64,000 nucleotides of DNA from Gp6-AA40 sp032156805 (GCA_032156805.1 JALDXQ010000002.1:36003-100002); one strand, 5' to 3'. Shown: positions 17,698 to 25,784, numbered from the stretch's first letter. The notes: generated by a model from the letters alone, not told the origin. Program-made: numbers and translations.

Positions 17698-18399
17698 CTA
17701 CGTCGGACAGATCGTCCCGAACTCGAAGCCTTTGTCACGCAGCTTCGGGATGAGCAGATCAACGGTCTCGATCGCATAGCGGCGATCGGACCGTGGATCT
17801 TCGTGGTGTCCATCGTGAATCACGATGATGTCCCCTGGCGACGCACGATCGGCCAGGCGCGGCACCAGATCGTCCGAGTTCCGCTTCTTGAACCAGTTGA
17901 AGTCCCACAGCATCCAGCCCCAACCCACGACGCGGTAGCCAGCTTTGCCGGCGCCCTGGATCATCGGGATGCTGCGGTTGCCGCCGTGTGGACGAAATGC
18001 GCGGCACGCCTCGTGGCCGGTCATCACCTCCATGCGTGCCGCAGCTTCCTGAATCGCGCTCGCCACGTACACCGGTCCTCGAAACATCAACTCTCGAGAG
18101 TGCCAATGCACGGCCACGGCGTGTCCTTCCTCGAACGTTCGACGGACGATCGGTGCGGTCTCCTGTGTCAGGTGCTTGTCGATGACGAAGAACGTGGCGT
18201 GCACACCGTGCTTCGCCAGCACATCGAGCAACTTGGGCGTTGCATCTGAATTGGGGCCGTCGTCAAAGGTGAGATAGATGGTTGGCGGCGACGTTCGCGG
18301 CATTCTCCAGACTGTTTCGTCGGTGATGTCGAGGAGGAATGGGAATGGCGCCACGTGCGCCAGCACGACCACACCAATTGCTACGAAGAGTCCAAGCAT
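17698..18399 (-). CDS. Membrane-anchored polysaccharide deacetylase (NodB-like), atypical metal site
   Basis: 233 residues with an N-terminal membrane anchor (about 1-22) and a NodB homology domain. Motif 1 is TFDDGP (44-49) with catalytic D46 and metal-ligand D47; motif 3 reads RPHGG and the final motif is 'VIHDGHH'. Motif 2 usually reads H-S/T-x-x-H; here it is H98-W-H-S-R102, so the second metal His is Arg unless H100 replaces it. It may act on peptidoglycan or another N-acetylated glycan outside the cytoplasmic membrane. It converges on the quinoprotein gene with 9 nt between stops and is divergent from the DinB gene. Confidence 0.82.
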   Translation of the reverse strand: MLGLFVAIGVVVLAHVAPFPFLLDITDETVWRMPRTSPPTIYLTFDDGPNSDATPKLLDVLAKHGVHATFFVIDKHLTQETAPIVRRTFEEGHAVAVHWHSRELMFRGPVYVASAIQEAAARMEVMTGHEACRAFRPHGGNRSIPMIQGAGKAGYRVVGWGWMLWDFNWFKKRNSDDLVPRLADRASPGDIIVIHDGHHEDPRSDRRYAIETVDLLIPKLRDKGFEFGTICPT

Positions 18400-18440
18400 G
18401 CTCGTTAAGATAGACGCAAACCGTCTGCGAGGTCTTCGCC

Positions 18441-18908
18441 GTGTCCAATCATTTCATCACGCCCGACGCGTTGCTCCAGCACTGGCAGGGTCATCGCCGC
18501 CTGACGCGCCGGGTCATAGAAGCGTTTCCAGAGGACAAGCTGTTCGACTTCTCCGTCGGCGGCATGCGCCCGTTTGGCGCCTTGGCGCTCGAGATGCTGG
18601 CGATCGGCGTCCCGATGCTCCGCGGCATCGTCTCGAGCACGTGGGAGACGGATTTCAGCCGCGACCCCAGGCCCAAGTCAGAGATTCTGCGGACCTGGGA
18701 CGAGCACACCAAGGAGATGGACGCGCTATGGGCGAAGATCCCACCGCAGCGTTTCCAGGAAACGATGAAGGCGTTTGGCCAGTACGAGGGCAAGGTGCAC
18801 GATCTGCTGCTCTACGCCATCGACAACGAGGTCCATCACCGCGGCCAGGGGTTCGTGTACCTGCGGGCGCTCGGAATCGAGCCGCCTCCGTTCTACGAAC
18901 GGAACTAA
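18441..18908 (+). CDS. DinB-like four-helix-bundle protein
   Basis: 155 residues, GTG start. Helical pattern and the C-terminal string 'IDNEVHHRGQGFVYLRALG' identify the DinB/YfiT superfamily, whose members bind a divalent metal with three His; the HHRGQ His is clear, while the N-terminal His is not obvious. Some relatives are thiol transferases or mycothiol/bacillithiol-dependent enzymes, but most are uncharacterised. It is divergent from the deacetylase (41-nt gap) and converges with the cytochrome gene (10-nt gap). Confidence 0.8.
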   Translation: MSNHFITPDALLQHWQGHRRLTRRVIEAFPEDKLFDFSVGGMRPFGALALEMLAIGVPMLRGIVSSTWETDFSRDPRPKSEILRTWDEHTKEMDALWAKIPPQRFQETMKAFGQYEGKVHDLLLYAIDNEVHHRGQGFVYLRALGIEPPPFYERN

Positions 18909-18918
18909 GAACGAAGAA

Positions 18919-19911
18919 CTACCGCGGCATGCAGCGATTCGCCTTCCCCGAGGGATCGGTCGGGTCCGGTGCGCGTCCGCCCCGCCGTGTTTCTCGATAC
19001 GCCTGATGGCAGGCGGCACAGGCATCGGAGAGATCTCCGGTCGCTTCGGAGACGATCTCCTGGTTTCGAGTCTGCGAGGCCTGATAGGTCTTCCTCGCGA
19101 CGGCGATCATCTGCTCGGTGAACTTGATCCAATCAGGATCGGTGACCGGCGCCAGCCGTCCGTTCTCACATCGAATGCCGGGCGTGAGCATCAGCGGCGA
19201 CGCGTCGGCCAGCGCAATCGCGGCGTTGTCGATCAGCTCCCAGCCTCCATAGATGCCGGCGCCCCACTCGACGAACGAAAAGCCGCCCGTCTGACCACCG
19301 CCGGCCGCAGGCTCTGGCTTGGCGCCGGGATCGCGGGTCTGCACCGTGAAGATCAGGTTCGAGTTCGGAAAAAAGATGCCGCGCATCAATTGCGCCATGT
19401 TTCCGAGCGGAGGGAAGACGCGCCCGGTTGCCGGGGTGGCGGCGGCAGCGACGAGCCCCTTCGGCCAGGTGATTCGACTCAATGCCGCGTCATCGGACGG
19501 AAGTTCTGCGGCACTCGCTCGAAAGCCACCGGTTTTCAGGATGTGCGCGACGAGATCCGCCGACTGCTGCCGCGTCAGGGTCCCCTGACGATCGGCAGGC
19601 ATCGTGTTCTGAATCTTGTTGACGAGATTCGAGAGTGGTTGGTCCTGCCAGCGGCTGATGAAACCTTCAGCGGCGAGCGGCGGCGCCTGAGCACCTTCCA
19701 GCCTGGCGCCGTGGCACGTCGCACACTGCTGCCCATAGATACCCTGACCACGTGCTGCCTGCGGGTCGCTGAAAACGCCGTCCTGCACACTGCGCGACGC
19801 CTGCGCGCTCGCGACGACTGAGAGCCATGCGACCAGGCTCACGCCCAGAAGGGCGGCGCCCATCACGTGACCAATTCGTCCCGACCTCATCGTCTGCAAC
19901 CGCGATGACAT
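18919..19911 (-). CDS. Exported dihaem cytochrome c with class I and class II-like haem sites
   Basis: 330 residues from ATG 19911, preceded by GGGAGGACGC, a strong ribosome-binding site; the ATG at 19950 is less likely. Signal peptide residues about 12-37 (ending ASAQ). The first haem site CATCH (63-67) opens a class I cytochrome c domain to about 130, with methionines (for example MPADRQG) as possible axial ligands. The second site CAACH (298-302) lies near the C-terminus after a helical stretch, the layout of class II cytochrome c'/c556. The middle has no haem motif. It is a plausible periplasmic electron acceptor for a quinoprotein such as the one at 15937, though it is not adjacent to it. 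Confidence 0.83.
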   Translation of the reverse strand: MSSRLQTMRSGRIGHVMGAALLGVSLVAWLSVVASAQASRSVQDGVFSDPQAARGQGIYGQQCATCHGARLEGAQAPPLAAEGFISRWQDQPLSNLVNKIQNTMPADRQGTLTRQQSADLVAHILKTGGFRASAAELPSDDAALSRITWPKGLVAAAATPATGRVFPPLGNMAQLMRGIFFPNSNLIFTVQTRDPGAKPEPAAGGGQTGGFSFVEWGAGIYGGWELIDNAAIALADASPLMLTPGIRCENGRLAPVTDPDWIKFTEQMIAVARKTYQASQTRNQEIVSEATGDLSDACAACHQAYRETRRGGRAPDPTDPSGKANRCMPR

Positions 19912-20007
19912 GCGTCCTCCCATCTCTCGAAGCCGTTGGGCAGCATACATCGAAGTGGCCGGCGACCGATGGTCACCGACGCGAGAAACCGATTAGGATG
20001 CTCCTGA

Positions 20008-20913
20008 TTGGACAGTGCGACTCAGAGCCGCATCCACCTCGTGGACGGCACCTACGAATTGTTTCGCGCATATTTTGGCGCGCCCAAAGCCACGACGCGG
20101 GACGGCCGGGAGGTGGGCGCCACGCGCGGCATCATGCGGTCGCTGTTTGCGCTGCTGCGCGAGCCCGGTGTGACGCACGTGGCCTGCTCGTTCGATCACG
20201 TCATCGAATCATTCCGCAACGATCTCTTCGCCGGATACAAGACCAGCGAAGGTGTTCCCGACGATCTCCTGGCCCAGTTCTCGCTGGCCGAGGAGGCGAC
20301 GCACGCTCTGGGGATCGTCGTCTGGCCAATGGTGGAGTTCGAGGCGGACGATGCCATCGCGGCGGCGGCGCAGCGCTGGGGCGACGCGCCTGAAGTCGAG
20401 CAGATCGTGCTGTGCACGCCAGACAAGGACATGGCCCAATGCGTCCGCGGCACACGCATCGTCTGCCTGGATCGTCTTCGCCGTCGCATCCTCGACGAGG
20501 CGGGCGTCATCGAGAAGTTCGGTGTACCGCCGGCATCGATCCCCGACTGGCTGGCACTCGTCGGCGACTCCGCTGATGGTTACCCCGGTGTGCCGCGCTG
20601 GGGCAGCAAGTCAGCGGCGGCCATCCTCGCCGCATACGAGCACCTCGAGTCGATCCCCGACCGTGAATCCGAGTGGCGCGTGCCCGTGCGCGGCGCCGCC
20701 GCACTGGCTGCGAGCCTGCGCGAACATCGCGACGAGTCGTATCTCTATCGCCGGCTCGCAACCCTGCGCGTCGATGTGCCTCTCACCGAACAGCTCGACG
20801 ATCTCCGCTGGCGCGGCGCGCGCCGCGATCAGTTGACGACCTTGTGCCGGGACACCGAGGACGAAGGATTCATCGAGCGGGTACACCTGTGGCGGGACAT
20901 CGAGGTGTGCTGA
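20008..20913 (+). CDS. 5'-3' exonuclease (PolA N-terminal/FEN-type nuclease), stand-alone
   Basis: 301 residues from TTG 20008. It carries the flap-endonuclease fold in order: 'LVDGTYELFRAYFG', 'FEADDAIAA' (metal-binding acidic cluster), 'CTPDKDMAQ' and the helix-3-turn-helix DNA clamp 'GDSADGYPGVPRWGSKSAA', where GDxxDNxPGVPGxGxKTA is usual. There is no polymerase domain, so it is a free-standing relative of the Pol I 5' nuclease, expected to remove RNA primers or 5' flaps. The TTG start is chosen because nothing better lies upstream. The next gene starts inside its last codons, indicating coupled translation. Confidence 0.88.
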   Translation: MDSATQSRIHLVDGTYELFRAYFGAPKATTRDGREVGATRGIMRSLFALLREPGVTHVACSFDHVIESFRNDLFAGYKTSEGVPDDLLAQFSLAEEATHALGIVVWPMVEFEADDAIAAAAQRWGDAPEVEQIVLCTPDKDMAQCVRGTRIVCLDRLRRRILDEAGVIEKFGVPPASIPDWLALVGDSADGYPGVPRWGSKSAAAILAAYEHLESIPDRESEWRVPVRGAAALAASLREHRDESYLYRRLATLRVDVPLTEQLDDLRWRGARRDQLTTLCRDTEDEGFIERVHLWRDIEVC

Positions 20914-22253
20914 ACGCCCCTCGTGCCCTTCTGATCGTTCATGGCATCGGCGAGCAGCGTCGCGGTGAAACCACAGCCAAGCTGTTGGTCGGGCTGAAGG
21001 CCGCCTACGGCAATGCGATTCAGGTGGAACACGATGGAGAGGGGATTGCCGCCTCGGTCACCGCGAACGGCCAGACGGTGCGACTCTACGAAGTTTACTG
21101 GGCAGAGATCCTGTCTGCCGAGAAGTCGCGCGGCACGTTCACCTGGCGTACTCCGAACACGGTCGTGTGGCACCCGATGTGGTGCCGCCGGCTCGGGTTA
21201 CTGCCATCGCTCGAGTATTCGGGCGTGCTCGTGTGGTGGCGAGTACTGACGCTCGTCCCGCTCGTGCCGGCGGGCTACCTCGCGTACCTCGGCACGCGAT
21301 TCATCTCCACGTTGTTCGACAAGTCACGGCAAGAGGCGTTCGAGAAGCGGATGCAGAAGGAGAACCTCCCGTTCATCGAGCGGTCGATCGCCTACGCGAA
21401 CTTCACGTCAACCGACGGCACCGGTGTCGACGAGGTGCTGGACTCGGTGGTCGCTGACGTGCCGAACTACATGCAGTCGATTGTCGCTGGCGAAGGACCC
21501 GCGTTCGAGATCCTGAAGCGTTTCCATGCCGAGATGGAGCGCGCCCGCCGGGATGGCTGCGATGTCGTCCACGTGCTGGCTCATAGCCTGGGAACAGTGG
21601 TGGCGTTCCACGCGTTGAGCGGGCTGGGGCTCGCCGCAGGACAGACGAGGCCTTCGCCTTCTCGCCTTTTCACAATCGGCAGCCCGCTCGAGAAGATCCG
21701 GTTCTTCTGGCCCTGGACCGTGCGCATGGAAGCACCGCTCGATCCCGACTTCCAGTGGGTGAACTTCCATCATCGGGCCGATCGCGTGTCGGGCTCGCTC
21801 ACACGGTTCGCCCGGAATTTCAAGCTTCACAATGTACGGCTCAAAGGTGGCGGTGGCCTGCTGCGCTCACACGTGGTCTACGAGCGGTCGCCAGAGTTTC
21901 TGAGCGTGCTGACGGCCACGCTCTTCGATGCCCCGGCGACGCCGCAGGTTGGCCGCCTGCAGCGGGTGAAGGATCGTGTGCTGGCACTGGGCGAGAATCT
22001 CCTCGGCCCTGTCGCCTTGATTCTTGCGATCGTGATTGGACTGTCGTTCGTCGCGATGATCGTTTTGCTGCCCGCCTACCTCGTCGCCTGGCCATTCCGG
22101 TTGGCAGGTGCGGAAGCTGTCGGTCTGCGGGTGCAGACAGGCATGGCCTTGTTCACGTTGTTCGGATTCACGGCGGCGATGCTGTCGCACGCCTGGACCC
22201 GCTGCAAGGACGCCCGGCAGGTGTGCGAGCGCGCGTGCGATCGCTCTCGATGA
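20907..22253 (+). CDS. Membrane-associated alpha/beta hydrolase with HGIGEQ motif
   Basis: 448 residues from GTG 20907, which overlaps the exonuclease stop; longer in-frame starts lie inside that gene and are unlikely. It begins 'ALLIVHGIGEQRRGET', the oxyanion-side signature of an uncharacterised lipase-like group, and has the nucleophile elbow AHSLG (in VVHVLAHSLGTVV). Hydrophobic segments occur at about 110-132 and two near the C-terminus (about 360-385 and 400-425), so it is probably an integral inner-membrane protein. A lipid or ester substrate is plausible; the family has no defined reaction. It is followed by a convergent small gene 9 nt away. Confidence 0.75.
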   Translation: MLNAPRALLIVHGIGEQRRGETTAKLLVGLKAAYGNAIQVEHDGEGIAASVTANGQTVRLYEVYWAEILSAEKSRGTFTWRTPNTVVWHPMWCRRLGLLPSLEYSGVLVWWRVLTLVPLVPAGYLAYLGTRFISTLFDKSRQEAFEKRMQKENLPFIERSIAYANFTSTDGTGVDEVLDSVVADVPNYMQSIVAGEGPAFEILKRFHAEMERARRDGCDVVHVLAHSLGTVVAFHALSGLGLAAGQTRPSPSRLFTIGSPLEKIRFFWPWTVRMEAPLDPDFQWVNFHHRADRVSGSLTRFARNFKLHNVRLKGGGGLLRSHVVYERSPEFLSVLTATLFDAPATPQVGRLQRVKDRVLALGENLLGPVALILAIVIGLSFVAMIVLLPAYLVAWPFRLAGAEAVGLRVQTGMALFTLFGFTAAMLSHAWTRCKDARQVCERACDRSR

Positions 22254-22262
22254 CGGAAGCGG

Positions 22263-22472
22263 TCAGTGAAGGACTTCTTCGCCCGTCGTCTCGTCGAAGT
22301 ACTCGATGTGGGGGATCTCCAGGGAGCGCACCGCCTGGATCGCCGCTGCCAGTGCCGCATCGGCCTGGCTGGCGCGTCCGCGGCGCGGCAGCTTTCGCCT
22401 GGCTTCTCTCAACGCTCGAAGGACCTGCGCCCTGTCGAATCGCTGCCCCGCGCAATGCTCGCAAAATCCCAT
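22263..22472 (-). CDS. Small CxxC protein of unknown function
   Basis: 69 residues starting 'MGFCEHCAGQRFDRAQ', with a single CxxC near the N-terminus followed by an Arg-rich helical segment and an acidic tail (IEYFDETTGEEV). A GAGGCAGG sequence lies at suitable distance upstream of the ATG at 22472. I recognise no family. The CxxC may bind zinc as half of a site in a dimer. It is divergent from the sigma/PheRS-like gene and shares its 160-nt upstream region. Confidence 0.5.
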   Translation of the reverse strand: MGFCEHCAGQRFDRAQVLRALREARRKLPRRGRASQADAALAAAIQAVRSLEIPHIEYFDETTGEEVLH

Positions 22473-22632
22473 CGTTCTACCTGCCTCATCTGAGGACGTG
22501 CCTGGCTAATACTAACAAGGTTAGCGTTTCCCGGCCGCCAGCCACGGCCGTGGAAGCCGTGTCACACTTTTCCTTCCGCGTTGTCTTCTGAGTAACTGGT
22601 CGAGGGCTGCGCCCTTGACTCGGACAAACACC

Positions 22633-23892
22633 ATGGAATCCCTCAGTCGGCTGGTCGAGGCAGCTCAGGCGGGTAACGTCGAGGCGTATGGCGTTCTCGT
22701 CGAGTCCACGCAGACGATGGCCTACGCCGTCGCCCTGGGCGTGTTGCGGGATCCGGCAGTTGCGCAGGACGCCGTCCAGCAGGCCTACCTGCGAGCGTTC
22801 CGCCGGCTGGCCGACTTGCAGGAGCCGGCTGCGTTTCCCGGGTGGCTTCGCCGAGTCGTGATTACCGTCGCGCTCAACATGCGACGAGCGAAGCGGGTCA
22901 CGCTGCTCCGCCTCGACGACATCCCGGATGTGCCGGTGCTCGACGAAGCAGAGACGCGATGGTCAGACCTGCAGCGCCATCGGCTTGCATCGGCGCTGCT
23001 CACGCTGACACCCGAGGAGCGCCAGTTGTGCGACCGGCGGTATCACGGACAGTGGAGCGTGGCGCGCCTCGCACGACACGCCGGTGTCGACGAGGCCGCC
23101 ATGCGTAAGCGGCTGCAGCGTGTCAGGGACAAGTTACGCAAGGAGATTGAAATGGCAGAACAGCGTGACATTCGCGTGGAAGACGTCGGGACCAATCTCC
23201 CTGCGAAGGTCGTCGAGCTGCTCGCACGGCCGCAGCTGACCGACCTGCCGGAGAACCCGGTGGGCCGGATTCTTGAAGGGCTGCGGCAGGCGTTCCCGGA
23301 TTTCGTTGCACAGGATCTGCCCGAGATCGTCGACCTCGCCCAAGCGCGCACGACCATCGCCAACGACGCAATGTATGTCGAGCAGGCGGAGCTCCATCGC
23401 ATCGACGCGGCGCGCATTCTCCGGTACGACCTCACGCTGCCGCTGCTCCTGACGGTGCGCTACGCAGGTCATCCGATGAGGCTGTGGGCATCGGGAAAGG
23501 CGTATCGCCAGTGCCAGGTTGATGCGATGCATCTCGAGGCCTTTCATCAGGCCGAGGCCCTGTGGCTGGATGACCGCGATCGCCTCAATCAGTGGCTGAT
23601 GACCGGGCGCGTGCTCCAGTCAGTCGATCGCATTCTGCCCGGGCGCACGGTGAAGATCGTGCCCACGGAGTACGCGATGTGCGCGCAGTCGTGGGAGCTC
23701 GAGGTCGAGACCGACGGTCACTGGTCTGAGGTGCTCGCCTGGGGTGTGTTCACCGATCGGATCGTGAGCCATCTCGGCGGCGATCCGAAACGTCACACCG
23801 CGATTGGCGTAGGTTACGGTCTCGAGCGGCTCGCCATGCTGCGATACGGGATCGACGACATCAGGAAGCTCGATGTCGCCAATGTCGCCTGA
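22633..23892 (+). CDS. ECF sigma factor fused to a phenylalanyl-tRNA synthetase alpha-like domain
   Basis: 419 residues from ATG 22633; a TTG at 22615 behind GAGGG would add six. Residues about 10-90 are sigma region 2 ('AQDAVQQAYLRAFRRL', 'FPGWLRRVVITVALN') and about 122-170 region 4 ('LTPEERQLCDRRY', then an HTH ending 'RKRLQRVRDKLRKEI'). From about 180 to the end lies a class II aminoacyl-tRNA synthetase core of PheS type: 'LWASGKAYRQ' and 'DAMHLEAFHQAEALWLD' (motif 2 region), 'SEVLAWGVF', and 'IGVGYGLERLAMLRYGIDDI' (motif 3). The PheS coiled-coil that holds tRNA is absent and no pheT is near, so this is not the housekeeping enzyme. It may be a sigma factor sensing Phe, Phe-AMP or tRNA. 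A strong internal ribosome-binding site precedes Met174. Confidence 0.8.
   Translation: MESLSRLVEAAQAGNVEAYGVLVESTQTMAYAVALGVLRDPAVAQDAVQQAYLRAFRRLADLQEPAAFPGWLRRVVITVALNMRRAKRVTLLRLDDIPDVPVLDEAETRWSDLQRHRLASALLTLTPEERQLCDRRYHGQWSVARLARHAGVDEAAMRKRLQRVRDKLRKEIEMAEQRDIRVEDVGTNLPAKVVELLARPQLTDLPENPVGRILEGLRQAFPDFVAQDLPEIVDLAQARTTIANDAMYVEQAELHRIDAARILRYDLTLPLLLTVRYAGHPMRLWASGKAYRQCQVDAMHLEAFHQAEALWLDDRDRLNQWLMTGRVLQSVDRILPGRTVKIVPTEYAMCAQSWELEVETDGHWSEVLAWGVFTDRIVSHLGGDPKRHTAIGVGYGLERLAMLRYGIDDIRKLDVANVA
23140..23145 (+). promoter_or_regulatory. Internal Shine-Dalgarno site before the PheRS-like domain
   Basis: AAGGAG lies 6 nt before an in-frame ATG at 23152 (Met174 of the sigma/PheRS fusion). 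It falls exactly at the boundary between sigma region 4 and the synthetase-like domain and would yield a free PheRS-like protein of about 246 residues. The codons could also simply encode a Lys-Glu helix end, so use is inferred. Confidence 0.5.
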
Positions 23893-23900
23893 GCGACGCA

Positions 23901-23962
23901 GTTCACGGTTCCAGGTTCATGGTTCAGGGTTCGTGTTCAGTGTTCCGGCCTGAACCGTGAAC
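23901..23962. repeat. GTTCA-type inverted repeat downstream of sigma/PheRS gene
   Basis: Repeated 7-9-nt units containing GGTTCA fill 23901-23945, followed by inverted units to 23977. The best pair is GTTCACGGTTC (23901-23911) with GAACCGTGAAC (23952-23962), a perfect 11-bp match. It belongs to the same family as 12635-12667. Probable role: transcript end between this gene and the ligase gene at 23999. Confidence 0.6.
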
Positions 23963-23998
23963 TTTGAACTATGAACCGTCAGCTGATACAACCAGTGC

Positions 23999-25099
23999 AT
24001 GGATCAGCCGGCGCCGCATTTCGCGATCTCTCCACCGATCGAGCCGATGCTGGCGAAGCTTGCGGACTCGCTGCCGGAGGGTGGCGGGTTTCTTTACGAG
24101 CCGAAGTGGGATGGGTTCCGCGCGATCGTTTTCCGTCATGGGTCCGACCTTTTCATCCAGAGCCGCGATCTGCGGCCGCTCGATCGTTACTTCCCCGAGT
24201 TGCGCGACGCGCTGCTGACCAACCTGCCAACCGACTGCGTGCTGGATGGGGAGATCGTGATCCCCACTTCACATGGACTCGACTTCGATGCACTCCAGCT
24301 CAGGCTCCATCCCGCGGCGTCTCGTGTCGCGAAACTGGCAAAGGACATACCGGCGTCCTTCGTTGCGTTTGATGTGCTGGCCTTCGAAGCTCGTGATGTG
24401 CGGCAGCTCGCGCAGCATGAAAGACGCGCGCTGCTCGAGCGAGCACTTGCCGGAGTGGCCCCACCTGTTCATGTGACCCCGATGACACGAGACCGCGACG
24501 AAGCGTCTGACTGGCTCGCGCGATTCGAGGGAGCCGGACTCGATGGCGTCATGGCCAAGCCTGAGCTCGGAACGTATGAACCGGGCAAGCGCGCGATGAT
24601 CAAAGTGAAGCACTCGCGCACGGCAGACTGCGTGGTCGCCGGCTTCCGCTGGCACAAGAATGGACGTGGGTCGCTCGTCGGGTCGTTGCTCCTCGGGCTG
24701 TACGACGACCGCGGCAACCTGCATCACGTTGGTGTGACGTCGGCCTTCAGCATGGCGGTGCGCCGCGATCTCGCGCTCGAACTCGAGCCGCTTCGCGATC
24801 GCGCACTCGAGGGTCACCCGTGGCGCGAATGGGCCACAGCGATGGGAGATGGCACAACCAGGCTGCCCGGCGGGCAGAGTCGATGGAGCGCCGGAAAGGA
24901 TCTGTCGTGGGAAGCGCTCCGCGTCGAGCGCGTGTGCGAGGTCAAGTACGACCACATGCAGGGAGATCGCTTCCGTCACGCCGCGATCTTTCTCCGCTGG
25001 CGTCTCGATAAGCAGCCGCGTGACTGCCGGTACGATCAATTGGAAGTGACAACGCCTTTCGAGCTCGAGAAAGTCTTCGGCGCCGGGCGTTCTGCATGA
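23999..25099 (+). CDS. ATP-dependent DNA ligase (LigC/LigB-like, stand-alone)
   Basis: 366 residues. The adenylation domain has nucleotidyltransferase motif I 'EPKWDGFR' with the AMP-accepting Lys36, motif III-like 'FVAFDVLAF', motif IV 'GLDGVMAK' and motif V 'MIKVKHSRTADCVV'. The C-terminal half is an OB-fold domain ending with 'CEVKYDHMQGDRFRH'. There is no polymerase or phosphoesterase domain, and no partner gene beside it, so it resembles the LigC-type ligases thought to act in base-excision or alternative end repair. A second ATP-dependent ligase is at 41043. It starts 106 nt after the sigma/PheRS gene beyond an inverted repeat, so it probably has its own promoter. Confidence 0.92.
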   Translation: MDQPAPHFAISPPIEPMLAKLADSLPEGGGFLYEPKWDGFRAIVFRHGSDLFIQSRDLRPLDRYFPELRDALLTNLPTDCVLDGEIVIPTSHGLDFDALQLRLHPAASRVAKLAKDIPASFVAFDVLAFEARDVRQLAQHERRALLERALAGVAPPVHVTPMTRDRDEASDWLARFEGAGLDGVMAKPELGTYEPGKRAMIKVKHSRTADCVVAGFRWHKNGRGSLVGSLLLGLYDDRGNLHHVGVTSAFSMAVRRDLALELEPLRDRALEGHPWREWATAMGDGTTRLPGGQSRWSAGKDLSWEALRVERVCEVKYDHMQGDRFRHAAIFLRWRLDKQPRDCRYDQLEVTTPFELEKVFGAGRSA

Positions 25100-25198
25100 G
25101 CCTGCCTGAGCCGTTTGCAAACCATTCAAACTGAACGGTCATTTCACCTCGTCAGAGCGCAATGTTCAGATGGTGCAAGTCTTGCCACGGGCACAGCC

Positions 25199-25780
25199 AT
25201 GAACAATCAACTGACCGGGATGAGGGTGGCCGCGCTGGTTGAGCACGGCTTCGAACAATCCGAATTACTCGAGCCGCGCGCGGCGCTCGAACAAGCGGGG
25301 GCACGAGTGGACGTGGTGTCACCCGTCGATAAGGCCGTCAAGGCGTGGCACCGCGGGACATGGGGACAGGAGGTTACCGTCGATCAGCCACTCGCGGAGG
25401 CGCATCCTGACGAGTACGATGCCCTGCTGCTGCCAGGAGGTGTGTTCAACCCCGATCGCCTGCGCATCAACGAGAAGGCGGTTCAATTCGTCAAGGCGTT
25501 CACGATGTCGAATCGTCCCGTGGCCGCGATCTGCCATGGGCCATGGACGCTCATCGAAGCCGATGCGCTTCGCGACCGGCGAGTGACCTCGTGGCCTTCG
25601 CTCAAGACCGATCTGAGAAATGCCGGGGCCATCTGGGTCGACGGCGAGGTCATCGAAGATCGCGGGCTCGTGACATCGCGCAACCCCGGTGACATCCCGG
25701 CATTCAACCGGAAGATGATCGAAGTCTTTGCTGACGTGATGAAAATGCGCGCGGGGCGGCAGCCAGGAGTGTCGGCTTAG
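25199..25780 (+). CDS. DJ-1/PfpI-family protein (type 1 glutamine amidotransferase-like)
   Basis: 193 residues from ATG 25199; ATG 25223 is a shorter option. The fold signature is clear: 'RVAALVEHGFEQSELLEP', 'YDALLLPGGVFNPDRLR' with the family Glu region, and the nucleophile elbow 'AAICHGPWTL' with Cys followed by His. Closest in pattern are YhbO/PfpI-type stress proteins, reported as glyoxalases or deglycases, though those activities are debated. Its stop (25780) lies 4 nt from the convergent stop of the Lhr helicase. Confidence 0.9.
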   Translation: MNNQLTGMRVAALVEHGFEQSELLEPRAALEQAGARVDVVSPVDKAVKAWHRGTWGQEVTVDQPLAEAHPDEYDALLLPGGVFNPDRLRINEKAVQFVKAFTMSNRPVAAICHGPWTLIEADALRDRRVTSWPSLKTDLRNAGAIWVDGEVIEDRGLVTSRNPGDIPAFNRKMIEVFADVMKMRAGRQPGVSA

Positions 25781-25784
25781 ATGT

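Noticed and set aside
22633..23892. Reading the sigma/PheRS gene as the housekeeping pheS
   Set aside because: The N-terminus is a sigma factor rather than the tRNA-binding coiled coil, and no pheT is adjacent.
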